64,000 nt of DNA from Ahaetulla prasina (Eukaryota; Chordata; Lepidosauria; Squamata; Colubridae). The translations under genes and the position numbers were made by a program. Below are positions 23,335 to 35,654 of this stretch, piece by piece. How positions within the stretch are numbered: position 1 is the first letter of the stretch; each line of letters opens with the position of its first letter. Below the pieces are notes generated by a model. That model had not been told where the DNA came from. It ran no database searches and saw only the letters and a list, made by a program, of their open reading frames with translations. Location: contig NC_080541.1 in the NCBI RefSeq assembly GCF_028640845.1, positions 34,129,935 through 34,193,934 of the forward strand, in the 5' to 3' direction.

Positions 23335-23916
23335 TAGGTAAAACAATAGATGCAATATATATAAACTTCTGTAAAGCTTTTGACTCAGTAGTACATGATA
23401 AACTTCTCCTAAAATTAAAATCCTATGGCATTTCAGGACCCTTACACAACTGGATATCTGCTTTTCTGTCGAACAGACAACAAGTGGTTAATGTTGGTAG
23501 TGCTATATCAAATCCTGTTCCTTTCAAGAGTGGTGGTCCTCAAGATAGCGTTCTTGGACCAACTCTCTTTATAGTATTCATAAATGATCTTTGTGATCAC
23601 ATCTCAAGTGACTGTGTTCTCTTTGCTGATGATGTCAAACTTTTTAACACCACTGACAATACATCTACAATTCAAAAAGACCTTGATCATCTAACCGCTT
23701 GGTCTCAAATTTGGCAACTACGAATCTCAACCACCAAATGCTCAGTCCTACATATTGGAAGAAAGAACCCAATCACTAAGTACATGCTTGATGGACATTG
23801 CCTCACAGATGACCCCCACCCAGTCAAAGACCTTGGAGTTTTTATATCTAACGATGTAAGTGCCAAAGCCCACTGCAACTATATAGCAAAAAAGGCTCTA
23901 AAAGTTGTTAACTTAA
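23335..23916 (+). pseudogene. LINE reverse transcriptase core fragment
   Basis: One open frame reads TIDAIYINFCKAFDSVVHDK, then SNRQQVVNVGS, GVLGP-like DSVLGPTLFIVFINDL and the catalytic box CVLFADDVKLFN (about 23617-23650). The FADD pair is intact. In motif A the usual first aspartate (Y-I-D-F) reads Y-I-N-F, which would remove a metal-binding residue. The frame then enters the LTR and stops being meaningful. Confidence 0.88.
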
Positions 23917-24388
23917 TGTCGTGTCCCACTCCTCCGCTGATGGCCGGGTCAGGGAAATCCGAATCAGGCGTGCCTCTGCAGCTCTGCCAAAGTCCTAGCA
24001 AAGTTCTCAAGGCAGGCAGGAGACCAGAAAGTGACTTCAGCAAGATAAGGTAGACTTTGCCTGACTCAGAGAATGCCAGAAAGCAGATCCTTTATATAGG
24101 CCATGGGGTGTGGCTCCATGACTCAGCACTTATCCAGGCCTGCCCCTCCCTTCCTTCTGTTGATGCCGCCTATCAATTCTCCTGAAGCGAGGGTCACTCC
24201 AGTCTGCAGCTGTTGGTAATTGACCTTCCTCAGGCTCACATGCTGTGGGGGAGGGGGAGGGGTCTAGTTGCTCTGTTTGCCTGGGCATGGAGCCAGGGCT
24301 GGGGCCGGGAGGCATGCTAGGACATTCCTCAGCGTTCGGAAGCAGATAAGACGGGCCTGGCTGCAGGGAAAGCGGACGAGGCACAACA
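23917..24388 (-). mobile_element. Solo LTR of a retroelement (472 bp)
   Basis: Starts TGTCGTGTCCCACTCC and ends GGCACAACA, the TG...CA form of LTRs. A perfect 5-bp TSD, cttaa, lies at 23912-23916 and 24389-24393. A TATA-like TTTATATAGG occurs inside at about 24090-24100. A second copy at 59896-60413 has its own TSD. No internal region is present. The superfamily (Gypsy or endogenous retrovirus) and strand cannot be fixed from the LTR alone; the minus strand is a guess. Confidence 0.85.
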
Positions 24389-24552
24389 CTTAATTCTACG
24401 TAGCTTCTTTTCCAAAAACACCACGCTACTGACCAGAGCATATAAAACTTTTGCCAGGCCAATTCTTGATTATTGCTCGCCTGTCTGGAACCCATACCAT
24501 ATATCTGATATCAATACAGTTGAGCGTGTCCAAAGGTATTTTACGAGAAGAG

Positions 24553-24622
24553 TTTATTTATTATTTTATTCGATTGTCAATTTTTATTTATTTTATTTGA
24601 TTTTTATACTGCCCTTCTCCTC
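24553..24622 (-). mobile_element. Tiny CR1 3'-tail insertion
   Basis: The text TTTATTTATTATTTTATTCG to GATTTTTATACTGCCCTTCT interrupts the LINE. The reference copy at 19543-19575 runs straight through. In reverse it is the CR1 3' end (GGGCAGTATAAAAATC then A/T-rich repeat), so it is an extremely 5'-truncated CR1. Confidence 0.65.
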
Positions 24623-24626
24623 CGTA

Positions 24627-24971
24627 ACCAATAAAATACCTTATTCCACCAGACTTGATATCCTGGGTCTAGAAAACTTGGAACTTTGTCGCCTTCGACA
24701 GGACCTGGGTTTAGCTCATAGAATCATCCGTTATAATGTCCTTCCTGCCAATGACTACTTCAGTTTCAACTACAATAACACAAGAGCTACCAACAGATTT
24801 AAACTTAATGTCAACCGCACCAGTTTAGATTGCAGAAAACACGATTTCTGTAACAGAATTATCTATGCTTGGAATGCATTACCTGACTTTGTGGTCTCTT
24901 CTCATAACCCCAAAAGTTTTATTAAAAATCTATCCACTGTTGACCTCACCACATTCCTAAGAGGACTCTAA
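24627..24971 (+). pseudogene. LINE ORF C-terminus after the interruptions
   Basis: Open frame NKIPYSTRLDILGLENLELC to LSTVDLTTFLRGL then stop. It is the same domain as in the copies at 19570-19905 and 9709-9893. It has no open link to the RT core upstream because of the LTR and CR1 insertions. Confidence 0.85.
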
Positions 24972-25256
24972 GGGGCGTGCATAAGAGCACAAATGTGCCT
25001 ACCGTTCCTGTCCTATTGTTTCTTCCCCTATATATATATATGCTTATACTACCTTGTTTCTCCTCATATATATGTTTATATATTATATAATCTTTTGTGT
25101 TATGCTTGTTATGCTTGTGTATATTGTTATGACAAAATAAAATAAATAAATAAATGAATGAATGAATGAAATCAACCAACCACCATTTGTGATAAAGGAG
25201 AGTTAAAAAAATAATAAAAGGCACCTCAGAAGGAAGTCTTTCCATTTACATGTGTC

Positions 25257-26111
25257 CAGTGGTGGGATTCAAATAAATTAACATCCGGTTCTCTGCTCTA
25301 ACGACCAGCTGGGTAGGCATGGCCCGGTGGTCATGTGACCATGTGGGTGTGGCCAACTCAAGGTCACTCACGTCGACGGGCACTTCGCGTTAGCTGTTAC
25401 AATGTAATAAGGGTTAACCAGAGAGGTAGTTTCTGTAAGCAGGGTAATAAAGATTAGGCTAGAAACAACACCAGAATGTTTCCTTCCTGCCTTCCTTACT
25501 GGATTAGCTGTGTAAAGTGAAAAAACAAAACAAAATAAGATTTCTTCCAACAACTGGTTCTCTGAACTGCTTAGAACTGTGATGGCGAACCTATGGCAGG
25601 CATGCCACAGGTGGCTTGCATAGCTATATTAGTGGGCATGCCAACTTAGCTTCTGGACTGGAAGTTGGCAAATGGGCTGTTTTTGGCCTCTGGAGGGCCT
25701 CCAGGGTGGTGGGAAAGGCCATTTTCGCCCTCCCCAGACTCTTAGAGAGGCTCTGAAGCCTGGGAACAGCAAAAAACAGGCCTTCTAGTCCCACTGGAAG
25801 TTAGCAAATGGGCCATTTCTGGTCTCCAGAGGGCCTCCAGGGGGATGGGGAAGGCCGTTTTTGCCCTTCCCAGACTCCTAGAAAGGCTCTGGAGCCTGGG
25901 AGAGAGAAAAACGGGCCTACTGGGCCATCTCATGCCAGGAGCGGGGAGAGGGGTCGCGGGGCAGGGTGCATAGAATTACGGTTGTGGGCATGCCTACACG
26001 CGAGCCCCCCAGCTCCTGGCACGTGATGACAAAAAGATTAGCCATCACTGGTTTAGAAAATTAACAACCAGTTCTCCCAAATAGGTGCGAACTGGCTGAA
26101 TCCCACCATTG
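25257..26111. mobile_element. hAT family C element with a nested hAT
   Basis: Left end CAGTGGTGGGATTCAAAT, right end GGCTGAATCCCACCATTG (C to T in the last triplet). Interior text matches 11279-11649 on both sides of a nested element. Outer flanks catgtgtc and catgtaaa agree at 5 of 8. Confidence 0.88.
25577..26050. mobile_element. Nested hAT element (singleton G)
   Basis: Ends CTGTGATGGCGAACCTATGG and GATTAGCCATCACTG pair. Flanks gcttagaa (25569-25576) and gtttagaa (26051-26058) agree at 7 of 8. The GC-rich interior has two related blocks (GGCCTCTGGAGGGCCTCCAG and CTCCAGAGGGCCTCCAGGGG). No transposase. Confidence 0.88.
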
Positions 26112-26119
26112 CATGTAAA

Positions 26120-26751
26120 GGTCTGCTGGAACATTACAAGAACATGCTGAAATGTTGATATGAACCAGCCAGCCAAGAAATGTTCCTTTTTCCTTTGTCC
26201 AGCAGAATGACAGTCAGAATGATTGTCTGTTGCTGGAAAACAGTTTTATATAAAGGCACTTTGCCTCTCTGAACTGTCTCATCCTCTGTTCATTCCATAC
26301 TAGTAAATGGAATAAATTCACTCAGTTGAAAACAGCATTTTGTGAATGGCCGAGAAGGAAGTGGCAAGAAGCTATTCCATGTTTTCAAAGCAAATGAAAG
26401 TATTCAGAAGACTTTAATCTTTATTTAATAAGGGTATCTGGGAGAATGGCGAAAATGGAAGTGGTCATCAAATGACTTTCTGTTTAATGTTTTTCTGCTC
26501 AGTGCAGAGTTAGAGAGAAACCTCGTTGCGTTGTTAGCTTTTACGATGAAAATTTGATTCTAATGGAAAGATTTCTGAGCATCCTATAACATTCCTCTGA
26601 TTTATTTATTGTAGTCCATTATTGCAGCACTCGAAAATGATTGTGATCTCTACTCTTCCTTTTACTTTTTCCATGTTGAAAAATATCTGGAGTGAAATAC
26701 AAACTTTCTGGGGTTTTAAAATGATTTGGATCTTGGTATAGGGCACAAATG
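26120..26751. other. Non-coding stretch
   Basis: No element recognised. Confidence 0.5.
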
Positions 26752-26759
26752 ATTAGGAA

Positions 26760-27103
26760 CAGTGGTGAAATCCAATTTTTTTTACTACCGGTTCTGTGGG
26801 TGTGGCTTAGTGGGCGTGGTGTGGTTTGGTGGGTGTGGCAGGGGAAGGATATTGCAAAATTTCCATTCCCATCCCACTCCTGGGAGAGGGATATTGCAAA
26901 ATCTCCATTCCTACCCCACTCCAGGGGAAGTATATTGCAAAATCTCATTCCCATCCCACTCCAGAGGAAGGATACTGAAAAATCTCCATTCCCACCCCAC
27001 TCTGGGACCAGCCAGAGGTGGTATTTATCAGTTCTCTGAACTACTCAAAATTTCTGCTACCGGTTCTCCAGAACCTGCCAGAACCTGCTGGATTTCACCC
27101 CTG
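26760..27103 (+). mobile_element. hAT family A element with four internal repeats
   Basis: Ends CAGTGGTGAAATCCAA and GGATTTCACCCCTG. A perfect 8-bp TSD, attaggaa, lies at 26752-26759 and 27104-27111. It has four units of the 41-bp internal repeat. Confidence 0.94.
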
Positions 27104-27111
27104 ATTAGGAA

Positions 27112-27585
27112 GATATGTTTTGGATCTCCTGGAAACAGCACTTCATTGATATTTTATCTGTCATTTGCAAAATTAGATGAAAATGGTGGTACTACAAATT
27201 GATTTAGGAGATACTGAAGATAATTATCAATCAGCGATACAGGGCTGACCATTTCATGGTTTCCTAAAACACATTTTGCAGTTTCCCCGTTATGCTCCTG
27301 ATATTGGGCAGAAACCCCGTCGAAAACATAACAAGGAATCAAAGGTTTGTAGTCATCCTCTGTGACATTCATGTATGATAAGGAATTCATTTCCCACCCC
27401 TTACAAAGAGCTCCTGGAGACTTTAATTCTAATGATTTGCATGGGGAGCTTTGAGAAGAATGATGGCCTAATTGCCACCTTGACTTACGTATGAACTAAT
27501 AAAGGCAGGATAAAAATCAAATAGATAGTTGGATAGACAGGACGGCAGGCAGACAGACAGACGCATAGCCAGCCAGCATGGTATT
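27112..27585. other. Non-coding stretch with purine repeats
   Basis: No element recognised; an imperfect GACA/GGCA run occurs at about 27540-27562. Confidence 0.5.
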
Positions 27586-27593
27586 ACCTATGG

Positions 27594-27699
27594 TAGGGGT
27601 CGCCAATCTTGGCAACTTGAAGACTTTTTGACGTCTACTCCCAGAATTCTGGGAGTTGAAGTCCACAAGTCTTCAAGTTGCCAAGGTTGGAGACCCCCG
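27594..27699. mobile_element. Palindromic hAT MITE (family E)
   Basis: Arms TAGGGGTCGCCAATCTTGGC and CCAAGGTTGGAGACCCCCG meet at a CCCAGAATTCTGGG centre. Flanks acctatgg (27586-27593) and acctatag (27700-27707) agree at 7 of 8. About 106 bp. Confidence 0.88.
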
Positions 27700-28135
27700 A
27701 CCTATAGCATTGGGAAGGTGGACAAACAACTTCCATGACCAAAGCTTGACTTGGAGTCATTTTTTAGGTTTGTGTATGACTTCTGCTTGTTGGCCTTCAG
27801 CTGAGATTGAAAAGATTGTGAATTCTACAGTGTCTCAGATTCTTCCATCATGGTGTCTGGCAATCTATTTCTTTTTACCAGATATTGGAGTTCTGAAACC
27901 AGAGAAGAATAAGATTTAGAGGTTTCTTTGGCAGCTCAGTTCTATTCCTCAAAATGAACCACCTTATTCATTTTTAAGGCAAGCCAGGCATACAAAACAA
28001 GTAATAAGCCAATTTAGGTTTTAAATAGCAAAGCTTCCTATTTACCAGTATTCAGAAATAGAGGTGTTCACTGAAATATATAAGAGGTCACAAATCTGAA
28101 CTCTCAGCTTTTCCAGACAAGAAATTGTACATAAT

Positions 28136-28210
28136 TTTATTTATTTATTTATTTAGGTTTGTTTGTTTGTTTAATTAATGTATATGCTGCCTACCTCACT
28201 ATCAAACGAT
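28136..28210 (-). mobile_element. LINE 3' tail remnant
   Basis: (TTTA)n and (GTTT)n followed by TATATGCTGCCTACCTCACT is the reverse complement of the 3' end at 5335-5392. Only the last 60-70 bp are present. Confidence 0.6.
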
Positions 28211-28320
28211 ACTGTTGGCAACATTTGTTTATATGTACCTTGCTGCAGATGAATGATACAAAAGGTATACATATAAACATCCACCTAATCTTTATATTAT
28301 ACTGTATATTATGTCTAAAT

Positions 28321-28435
28321 CAGTGTTTCTCAACCTTGACAACTTTATGATGTGGACAACTCCCAGAATTCTCCAGCCGGCATGTTGGAATTTGAAATCT
28401 ACATATCTTAAAGAGGCTAAGGTTGAGAAACACTA
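28321..28435. mobile_element. Palindromic hAT MITE (family E), decayed
   Basis: Ends CAGTGTTTCTCAACCTTG and TAAGGTTGAGAAACACTA pair. The right arm is more diverged than the left. Flanks agree at 5 of 8. Confidence 0.8.
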
Positions 28436-29130
28436 AACTATATCAAAGCTACTAAAGATCAGGGCTTAGATTGCTTTTTTTAAAAATGCCTACTTGAAAT
28501 GCAGATAATGAAAACTATCTAAATGGTTTATTCATCATAAGTGAATTAGGTAGACTGTATGGAACTTAATTATTTCCTTTGTATTGTTAATGCTCTTTTA
28601 AAAAACTCAGAATAATATTCCAGGCCAGCAGTAGTGAGATGATTAATAACTTATTTCACTTGTTATAACTATTGAATTTTAATTTGATATAGTAGGAAAA
28701 CGGTGATACTGGTAATGAATTTTGGAAAATAACATCTTGTTTTCTCTAGGTTCTCCTGTTTGTCGGGTGGATGTCATTAACATTTAATAAAGATCTAAAC
28801 CTGGCCTTGGTCCAGGAGATATCATTTAGACTACTGTTCTCAGTGGAACAGTGATATTTTTGATGTCCATATGTTTCACTGAAAAGAATATACACCTCTT
28901 CAAACCCTACATGCAAAATCCATGTTAATTATATAAACATCACAATTATTTATAAATAATTTCTCTCCCCCCTTACTCTTGAAAATAAACTTGTTTAGCT
29001 TAAAAGTTCCAGCCATGTGTAGCAATTAATAACAGTTATGTCCAATAGTATTCAGTGATCCTAACGTTTTAATAATCTGAGTCAAGAGAATTTCCTGAAC
29101 ACAGTACTTATCTAGTTATTTTTTAAAAGA
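28436..29130. other. AT-rich non-coding stretch
   Basis: No element recognised. Confidence 0.5.
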
Positions 29131-29434
29131 GAAGGTTGGCAGTGTGAGACCTAAGCACTGCATGACATGGTAAGCTCCCGTTCTTATCTCAGCTCCTGCC
29201 AACCTAGCAGTTCAAAAGCCTGCAAATGCAAGTAGGTAAATAGGTACCATTTTGGTGGGAAGGAACAAGGTTCTGTGCAACCTTGGCATACAGTCATGCT
29301 GGCCACATGACCATGGAAGTATTTTGGGACAATGCTGGCTCCTTTGGTTAGGAAACAGAGATGAGCTAGAGTCAGACTCTACCCCCCTAGAGTCACATGC
29401 TACTGGTCAGGGCAAAACTTTAGCTTTCTAATTT
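29131..29434 (+). mobile_element. Sauria-type SINE, strongly diverged
   Basis: The body retains CTGCCAACCTAGCAGTTC, AATGCAAGTAGGTAAATAGG and TCATGCTGGCCACATGACCA as in the copy at 21414. The tRNA head is mostly lost and the tail is degenerate, so this is the oldest copy here. Confidence 0.75.
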
Positions 29435-29524
29435 AAGGATCATTAGCATTTTGGAATACTTCATTGTTTACAAACACATGGACAGTACATAGTAGAAGGC
29501 AGAGTTTAAACACACCAATAAATA

Positions 29525-29816
29525 AATAAATAAACACTGTCAAACTATTTACTATATCTACACTACTATTAATCTTCCCATCATTACCATCACCTATCTC
29601 CTCCCACTTATGACTGTATGACTGTAACTTTGTTGCTTGTATCCTTATGATTTATATTTATATTGATTGTTTCCTGATTGCTTATTTGTACCCTATGACT
29701 ATCATTAAATGTTGTACCTTATGATTCTTGATGAACGTATCTTCTATTCTATTCTATTCTATTCTATTCTATTCTATTCTATTCTATTCTATTCTATTCT
29801 ATTCTATTCTATTCTA
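29525..29816 (+). mobile_element. L2-type LINE 3' end with ATTCT tail
   Basis: The 3' UTR (TGACTATCATTAAATGTTG, ACCTTATGATTCTTGATGAA, CGTATCTTCTATTCT) is the reverse complement of the copy at 5519-5860. Nearly all of the ORF is lost. The terminal array is listed separately. Confidence 0.85.
29742..29816. repeat. (ATTCT)n microsatellite
   Basis: About 15 near-perfect ATTCT units grow directly from the LINE 3' end. Confidence 0.95.
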
Positions 29817-32800
29817 TATCACTGTTCAATTGTTCCCATTTTTTTTACATCTCTCATAACATGCTGCTAAATGATAGTTCTTCAAAATCTCAATTTCCTG
29901 TGTTGCTTCTCTAATGTTCAGCACCAAGGTTTCTGCCTGTTTTTCAACGCAGAAAAATACTGGAAAGGGACCCTCTCAAAGATAAGTATGGTTTACTTTC
30001 TTTGCATAACTTTTAATAGGCCTGACTTTTTATTAAACATGTAGTGTTAAATCTAGAGAGCTTCTTGTGTGTCAGGTTTTCCTGTTTTATTCTGCCACAA
30101 GCTGATGATAATCCCTTCGACTTCCAAAGAATTCTGTTTATACACTTTTACTTAGATTTGTTGAGTTTGTTTGGATTTCTGAACCAAGGAATTTGCTGTG
30201 CTTTTACAATTCAGTTGGTTTATTCAGACTCAATTCGAAACTCAAGATTGCTGTTTCCTATTCATTCATAAAATGTAAGGGGAACAGTATAATAATAAGT
30301 TATTACAGAAACTCACTGCTGCACTATTGACACTTTCGTTTAATTCAAAACAGACTGAGAGCAGAAAGCGATTAAAAAGAAAGTCAAGATGATGGCCGTA
30401 ATAGTACAATTGAAGCTCCACCTGTTTTTAAGGTGCAGTAGATGCCTGTTTGATAGCTCTATTCACAGATATAGTAAACCCCATAATGCTGTTTTTGGTT
30501 CTCTGCATAAAATAGATGTTTAACGTATTCTGTCAACAGACATGAGTTTCCACGGATTCTGATAGTGAATAGATCAAGCCCGATATGCTCTTTTAGCTTC
30601 AGCAAGATTGCTGCAATGTATGTTTTCAGGTCTAAGTAGGTCAGGTATGTACCTATATTCCTACATTCTGCATTTGGATATTTGCCTGTTTCTAAAATAT
30701 TGGACGTCGGAAGTGTTCCAGGATCTTCTCAGTAAGTTAGAATGTTTGTGGCATGGCAGCTTTTTCATATCCAGGCAAAAAAGATAGATAAGTTTCCTCT
30801 AATATGCATCTTGAATCTGTTTACTTGATGTATCTTGTACTATATTCAGTGCATTCAGGAGAGACTGGAGGCTTATGTGTGACATTAACATTTCTGATTA
30901 GGATTTCCTCAGAGGGAAGAAAGACAGAAAGTTTTTGCATATGGAAATGAAACCATCTGTAAATCCTGTAGGGTGAAAAGGGAACAATTGTGGATAGCTT
31001 GCCATCCAATTGATTTATGAATCTTCTTCTTTTCACTCATCTCAGAAAGCCTGTGTGTCCTTAGCCATGCTGATTAAACATGACGTTCCCCTATCATCAG
31101 CTCATACTTAATATTCCTCAAACTATGCAGCTTTGTGGCTCTCTTTCTCATCACATAGACACTAATCATGCAAGGGGGGGGAAAGGCACAACCCCATGGG
31201 TATATTACACACACTATCAATAAGCAACTTGCCATTAGCAGCATGATGACTTCTTAGAAATATTCAGGAAGAAATGTGTGCAATCCCACACTCATTGTCT
31301 TGGACTTAATGCATGGTCTGCAATAAAAATGTTATGAAAATTGGAGTTGCCTGCTCTCACCAGCCACTATTCTGTCATAAATAGCCGTTCAGTTTACATA
31401 TACATGCCCCTAATCCCCCCTCCTTTCCCAAAAAACATAAAATGCTCAGTAAGCTGGGTTTTAATTAGCGAAGTGCTAACTAATGAGCATCTAAATCCAT
31501 CCAGTATCATCTTTTGGTATTAACTCAGAAATTGTGGGGTTTTATGAATTCATGTCAGGCCTTGAGGGTACATTTTGAAAGCACTGCACACAGATTTTTA
31601 GCCATGCAAATCCTATTACATCAACCGGAGAAGTGTGGCTAAAACCTATGCAATGCTTTGGAAATGATGTACTCATTAATGTAATCTGAACACAGGTTAG
31701 GCCTGTTGATTCCTTTACTTTTTTTCTGGAGAAGGAAAAAGAAGGGATAGAAAGGAAAGAAAAAGAGAGAGAGAAATAATTTTGAATATCGTGTGTGCTG
31801 GGAAACAATGTGATTTGGAATCAGGAGAATCATTGTGTAATAATGCAGATGGGGTAGGTTTTTGCTCTTATATATTTCATAGTAAGCAGCTGTTCCCATA
31901 TATTTATGGGTTTTTTAATTCTAGGGTTCATTGTGTTCTGTTTACAAAAAAGAAATAAAGAAAAAAATCTAATTATTTTGAGAATGCTGGTGGTCTGAAC
32001 AAAAAAGAATAAAGTGTTATAAGAGTGGAGGTATTAAGAAAAAAACATACTCTTATTTGTACGTCTTTGGTTTTTAAGCAGATTGATAAAAAAAATATAT
32101 ATGGTACCCTTTGGAACATGTTAAAATTCAGAAATTCCAAAACTGAAGCATATGCTAATCACAAGAGCAACATCAGCAGCATGTCTGTTTTAAAAATATG
32201 AGGTAAGTTCTGTTTCTAATCTCCATTTTTTGAGCAATCTTTATATTTTCAAGCCCAAACCATTTCTTCTTTAAAATGTTAATATGTATTTCCAAAGTAC
32301 AAAAACCTTCAGTGAATCAGGTACATCATTGGAAAACAATGATTTAAAGCAAAAAATTGATTACCATGAGTTGGTTCTCGGCTTGGCCAGACCAGGAAAT
32401 TCAGAATGGTCACTGAGTCCATAACATTGACTTCATGTTCAAGTGCTGTGGGAATTAGGTGGCCATAAGATCTGTGAGAGACTGATCATGTTCCAGCCTC
32501 AGATAAAGTAACCAGGTATTCTGATTTTGTGAGGGAACTTTCTGCAGTGATGAATATATAAGATAAATTATGTATAAATATATATCAAAAGTTACATGAA
32601 TCCAGAATTTTTCAATGCTTTCCTTCCTTTCATCCACTATTCAGATGTCATCAGATCTACACTGGTTTATGTTGGAATGTCGGAATGGGAAATTAAGAAA
32701 AATTACTTCCAATGGTAGAACAGTTTCTGTCAGTGGGATTACAGGCTAATTGACATTATTCATAATGTTAATATTTATTAAAAATAGAAGTGACATTATT

Positions 32801-34175
32801 CTGTGTTAAATAATGCATTTCCTTTCTATTTATAACAATTTGGTTTTAAGTTGAGTGAGTGAGAATGGTTACAACTTCTCACTCAGGCCTTTCTTTAAAC
32901 AGTGAAGTTGGAAAGGTGGGTATCAATTATTTGATTTTCAAATATAATTTATACATGGACTTTAGAACATAACATTTTCATTTATCTGTCTTGTTTCAAG
33001 CTCTTTTCATCTTCCTGACTTGTTTCTACGGCAGAACACAACTCTGTCCATTTCTCAGTCATTCACTGTAGGGGGATCCCATTTATTATATTTCTATGTC
33101 ACCCATCTTACTATTAAAGTGACTCTGGACTCAAGTTTCTTAGTCAAACACCACTCTTCGGATGAGAAAGGTGAACTAGAGACTCAGAGACTAGAGATCA
33201 CCAACAGGTCTTTCAGACAGCTAAGCATGGTTTGGAAGAGATGTTACTGGTCCCATATTTGCTTTAAGTCACTAGGTTTTCCAGATTTTTGAATCTTTTC
33301 AAAGCTGCCAACCTGTTTAATCCTCTGTCCACCAGACTTAGTATATTTTATTTGGCTGGCAGTGTTTTTCTAGGTGAAATTTTTCACAACTTTTTTTCAA
33401 CCCTTTAGATTAGAGATGCTAGGAAATAAAACTGCAAACCTTCTCCAAGTTAGTAATTTCTGTTGTAATGCAGTCTACTTTGGGGGAGTAAAATCATCAA
33501 ATTTTGCCTGAGAATTGTTGGTCATACAATCTGGGGTTTTTTGGGTGACTTAAAAAAATTGAACTGGAAGCTACCAGTGAGCCATGAGTTGTCTATCCCT
33601 AAATAAGACGACCTCCTTCATCAAGAAACAAGTAGAAGATACAGTAATTAGCTTGTGAGAAAATAGAAATGAATGTTCTCCTACAAGCATATATTGTTGT
33701 GAATGTATCTAGAGGACTGATTTCTCCTGGTAGCATCTGCCTGTCTATAAGATGAAGAAGGGAAGGCTCCCTGGAATTCGATTGTATTCTATATTGCTTG
33801 GATTAGGGTTTATACCTGTTGCAGATGGAATATTTGATTAATATTGTCTTGGTGTATGATGTATTATTATATTGTTATGCATGTTGGTTCTCTATTCTTT
33901 TAGTTCTGTTTACATATTTTAGTAAGTCACAATTTAGCCAACATATAAACTGAATAGTATTTAAACTGAATAAAATAAACCTATCTATTTAGATATATGG
34001 GTAATTAATGGAGCAATCAATTATTTTAAATGGTATGCCTGTAGGACATGAAACTGAGGGCAAAGACCCCTGATATCCTTGAAGGATCAACTAAGAATGG
34101 CATTTTCTCTATTAGTCACAAAATACTACTCTAAGAATTATAATTATTATTAGATTTTTATCCCACCCTTTAAAA
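29817..34175. other. Repeat-poor non-coding stretch (4.4 kb)
   Basis: No hAT, LINE or SINE recognised, the longest such span in the window. AT-rich, with 60-90 codon frames only. A degraded LINE tail near 33700-33980 is possible (AATAAAATAAAC end) but unproven. Confidence 0.45.
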
Positions 34176-34382
34176 TAGCAATAGCACTCAGACTTATATA
34201 ACATTCCATAGTGCTTTGCAACCCTCCAAACATGGTTTACAGAGTCAACATATTGCCCCCAACAATCTGGGTTCTCATTTTACTAACCTCAGAAAGATTG
34301 AAGGCTGAGTCAGCCAGGATTGAACTCCAGACAGTGGGCGGAGTTAACCTGCAATACTGCATTCTAAGTACTGTGACTCTTT
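34176..34382 (-). mobile_element. tRNA-derived SINE with L2-like tail
   Basis: In reverse the order is AGAATGCAGTATTGCAGGTT, CCTGGCTGACTCAGCCTTCA, AAAATGAGAACCCAGATTG, GTTTACAGAGTC complement, and a tail with AGTGCTATTGCTAT. The family is the one at 2168, 40404 and 59791. Known MIR-like SINEs share this tail logic. Confidence 0.78.
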
Positions 34383-35654
34383 GGGCAAATATATTTTGGC
34401 CAACTCCTGCCTCATGTTTTCCCCAAAGCAGCAATCCTATGAGGGAAGTTGAGCTAAGAGATGGTTGGCCCAACCAATCACCCAGCTGGTTTTGCTATGG
34501 GAACTTAAAAACTCAGGTTTTAAAAACTCACCCTTTTTCTTTTTATTCTCAATTGCTTTGAAACCAACTTTATGTTTCATTGATTGCATAATTAGTTTAA
34601 ATAAAAGCTCAAGAGGGCTAAAACAGAACTTAAGTCTTCCTTACATTTCATTCTCTTTCATTTTCACATGCTCAGGTATCACACTGACTGCCTTTTTGGA
34701 TGGCTAACTCTTTCCTGGTGTGACTATTTAATTTCTTATTTGAAGAAAAAAGTGCTAAGAAATCTAGGTGGTAAGAACTGAATGTTGCTGGCTCTTTCTT
34801 TTCTGGCTCATAACATGCTAATTGCTCAGGGAAATGGCTGTATTTAAAAAATTGTGTCTGGACCTCAGTTTTCAGACAGATGAAAGTCTTGAGAAACGAT
34901 ATTGTTTTTCATAATATAGACCTCATGAATTAATCAAAATGAAAAAAAAAATCTGGCCCTTCAGAAAAAAATGGATTTGCGGTCTGATGGTAGAAGTCTT
35001 CTTTATTTGATATGCTGAGCATCTTATTTGTCTACCTGAAGCACATTAATGTTTGTTTATTTAAATGTAGCTAAGACAATGGTAGCCCCTACATTTTTTT
35101 TTTTACTAAAACGTATAGCCTGGAAAGGCTGAAGAGAAGTTCTTGCTATGCTCATTTAGAGCAACTTTCAAAACTCTGAAGATATGGTGACACTCAATAA
35201 AGACAATATTTAGTTGGAAGGAACAAATTCTCACTCAGCTGGAGACAATTTTTAGAATTCTCTAGTCTGAGCAAACTTTCTTCATATTGAGTAATAGGGG
35301 AAAACATATGAATCAATGCTAAGCAGGCTGGTATCAAGAGGCGGGTACATCTTGTGAATATGTCCCCTATGAATGGTAAATGGAGCATCTTCATAACATG
35401 ACAAACAGACATGAGGATGAACTCCTAGTGTTATCATTATCTGACATCTTTGGTGGACATGACAGATAATCTTTTCAGTAGAATTGCCCATGATAAGGAT
35501 TCACTAAACTTCTCCTCCATCTTCTGTAGTCCTTTTGCTATCAGATAAATACTTTCTTTTATTTAGATACATTTTTGGGCTAACTATTTGATTTGTTTTT
35601 TATATGTATGTTGTTCTAATAGTTCTAATGTGGATATTGTCAATACTAATGCTT
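34383..35654. other. Non-coding stretch
   Basis: No element recognised. Confidence 0.5.

Larger units (their letters stand above)
23335..25170 (+). mobile_element. LINE (Jockey/CR1 group) split by a solo LTR
   Basis: 5'-truncated LINE starting in the reverse transcriptase and running to a 3' UTR with GTGCATAAGAGCACAAATGT and an (AAAT)n/(GAAT)n tail at 25135-25170. It is interrupted at 23917-24388 by a solo LTR and at about 24553-24622 by a short CR1-type tail. Copies at 19262 and 9502 lack both insertions, so the order of events is clear. Confidence 0.9.

Noticed and set aside
24130..24495. A 121-codon minus-strand frame with proline-rich text, repeated at 60110-60409
   Set aside because: It lies inside the solo LTRs and is shared only because the LTRs are copies.
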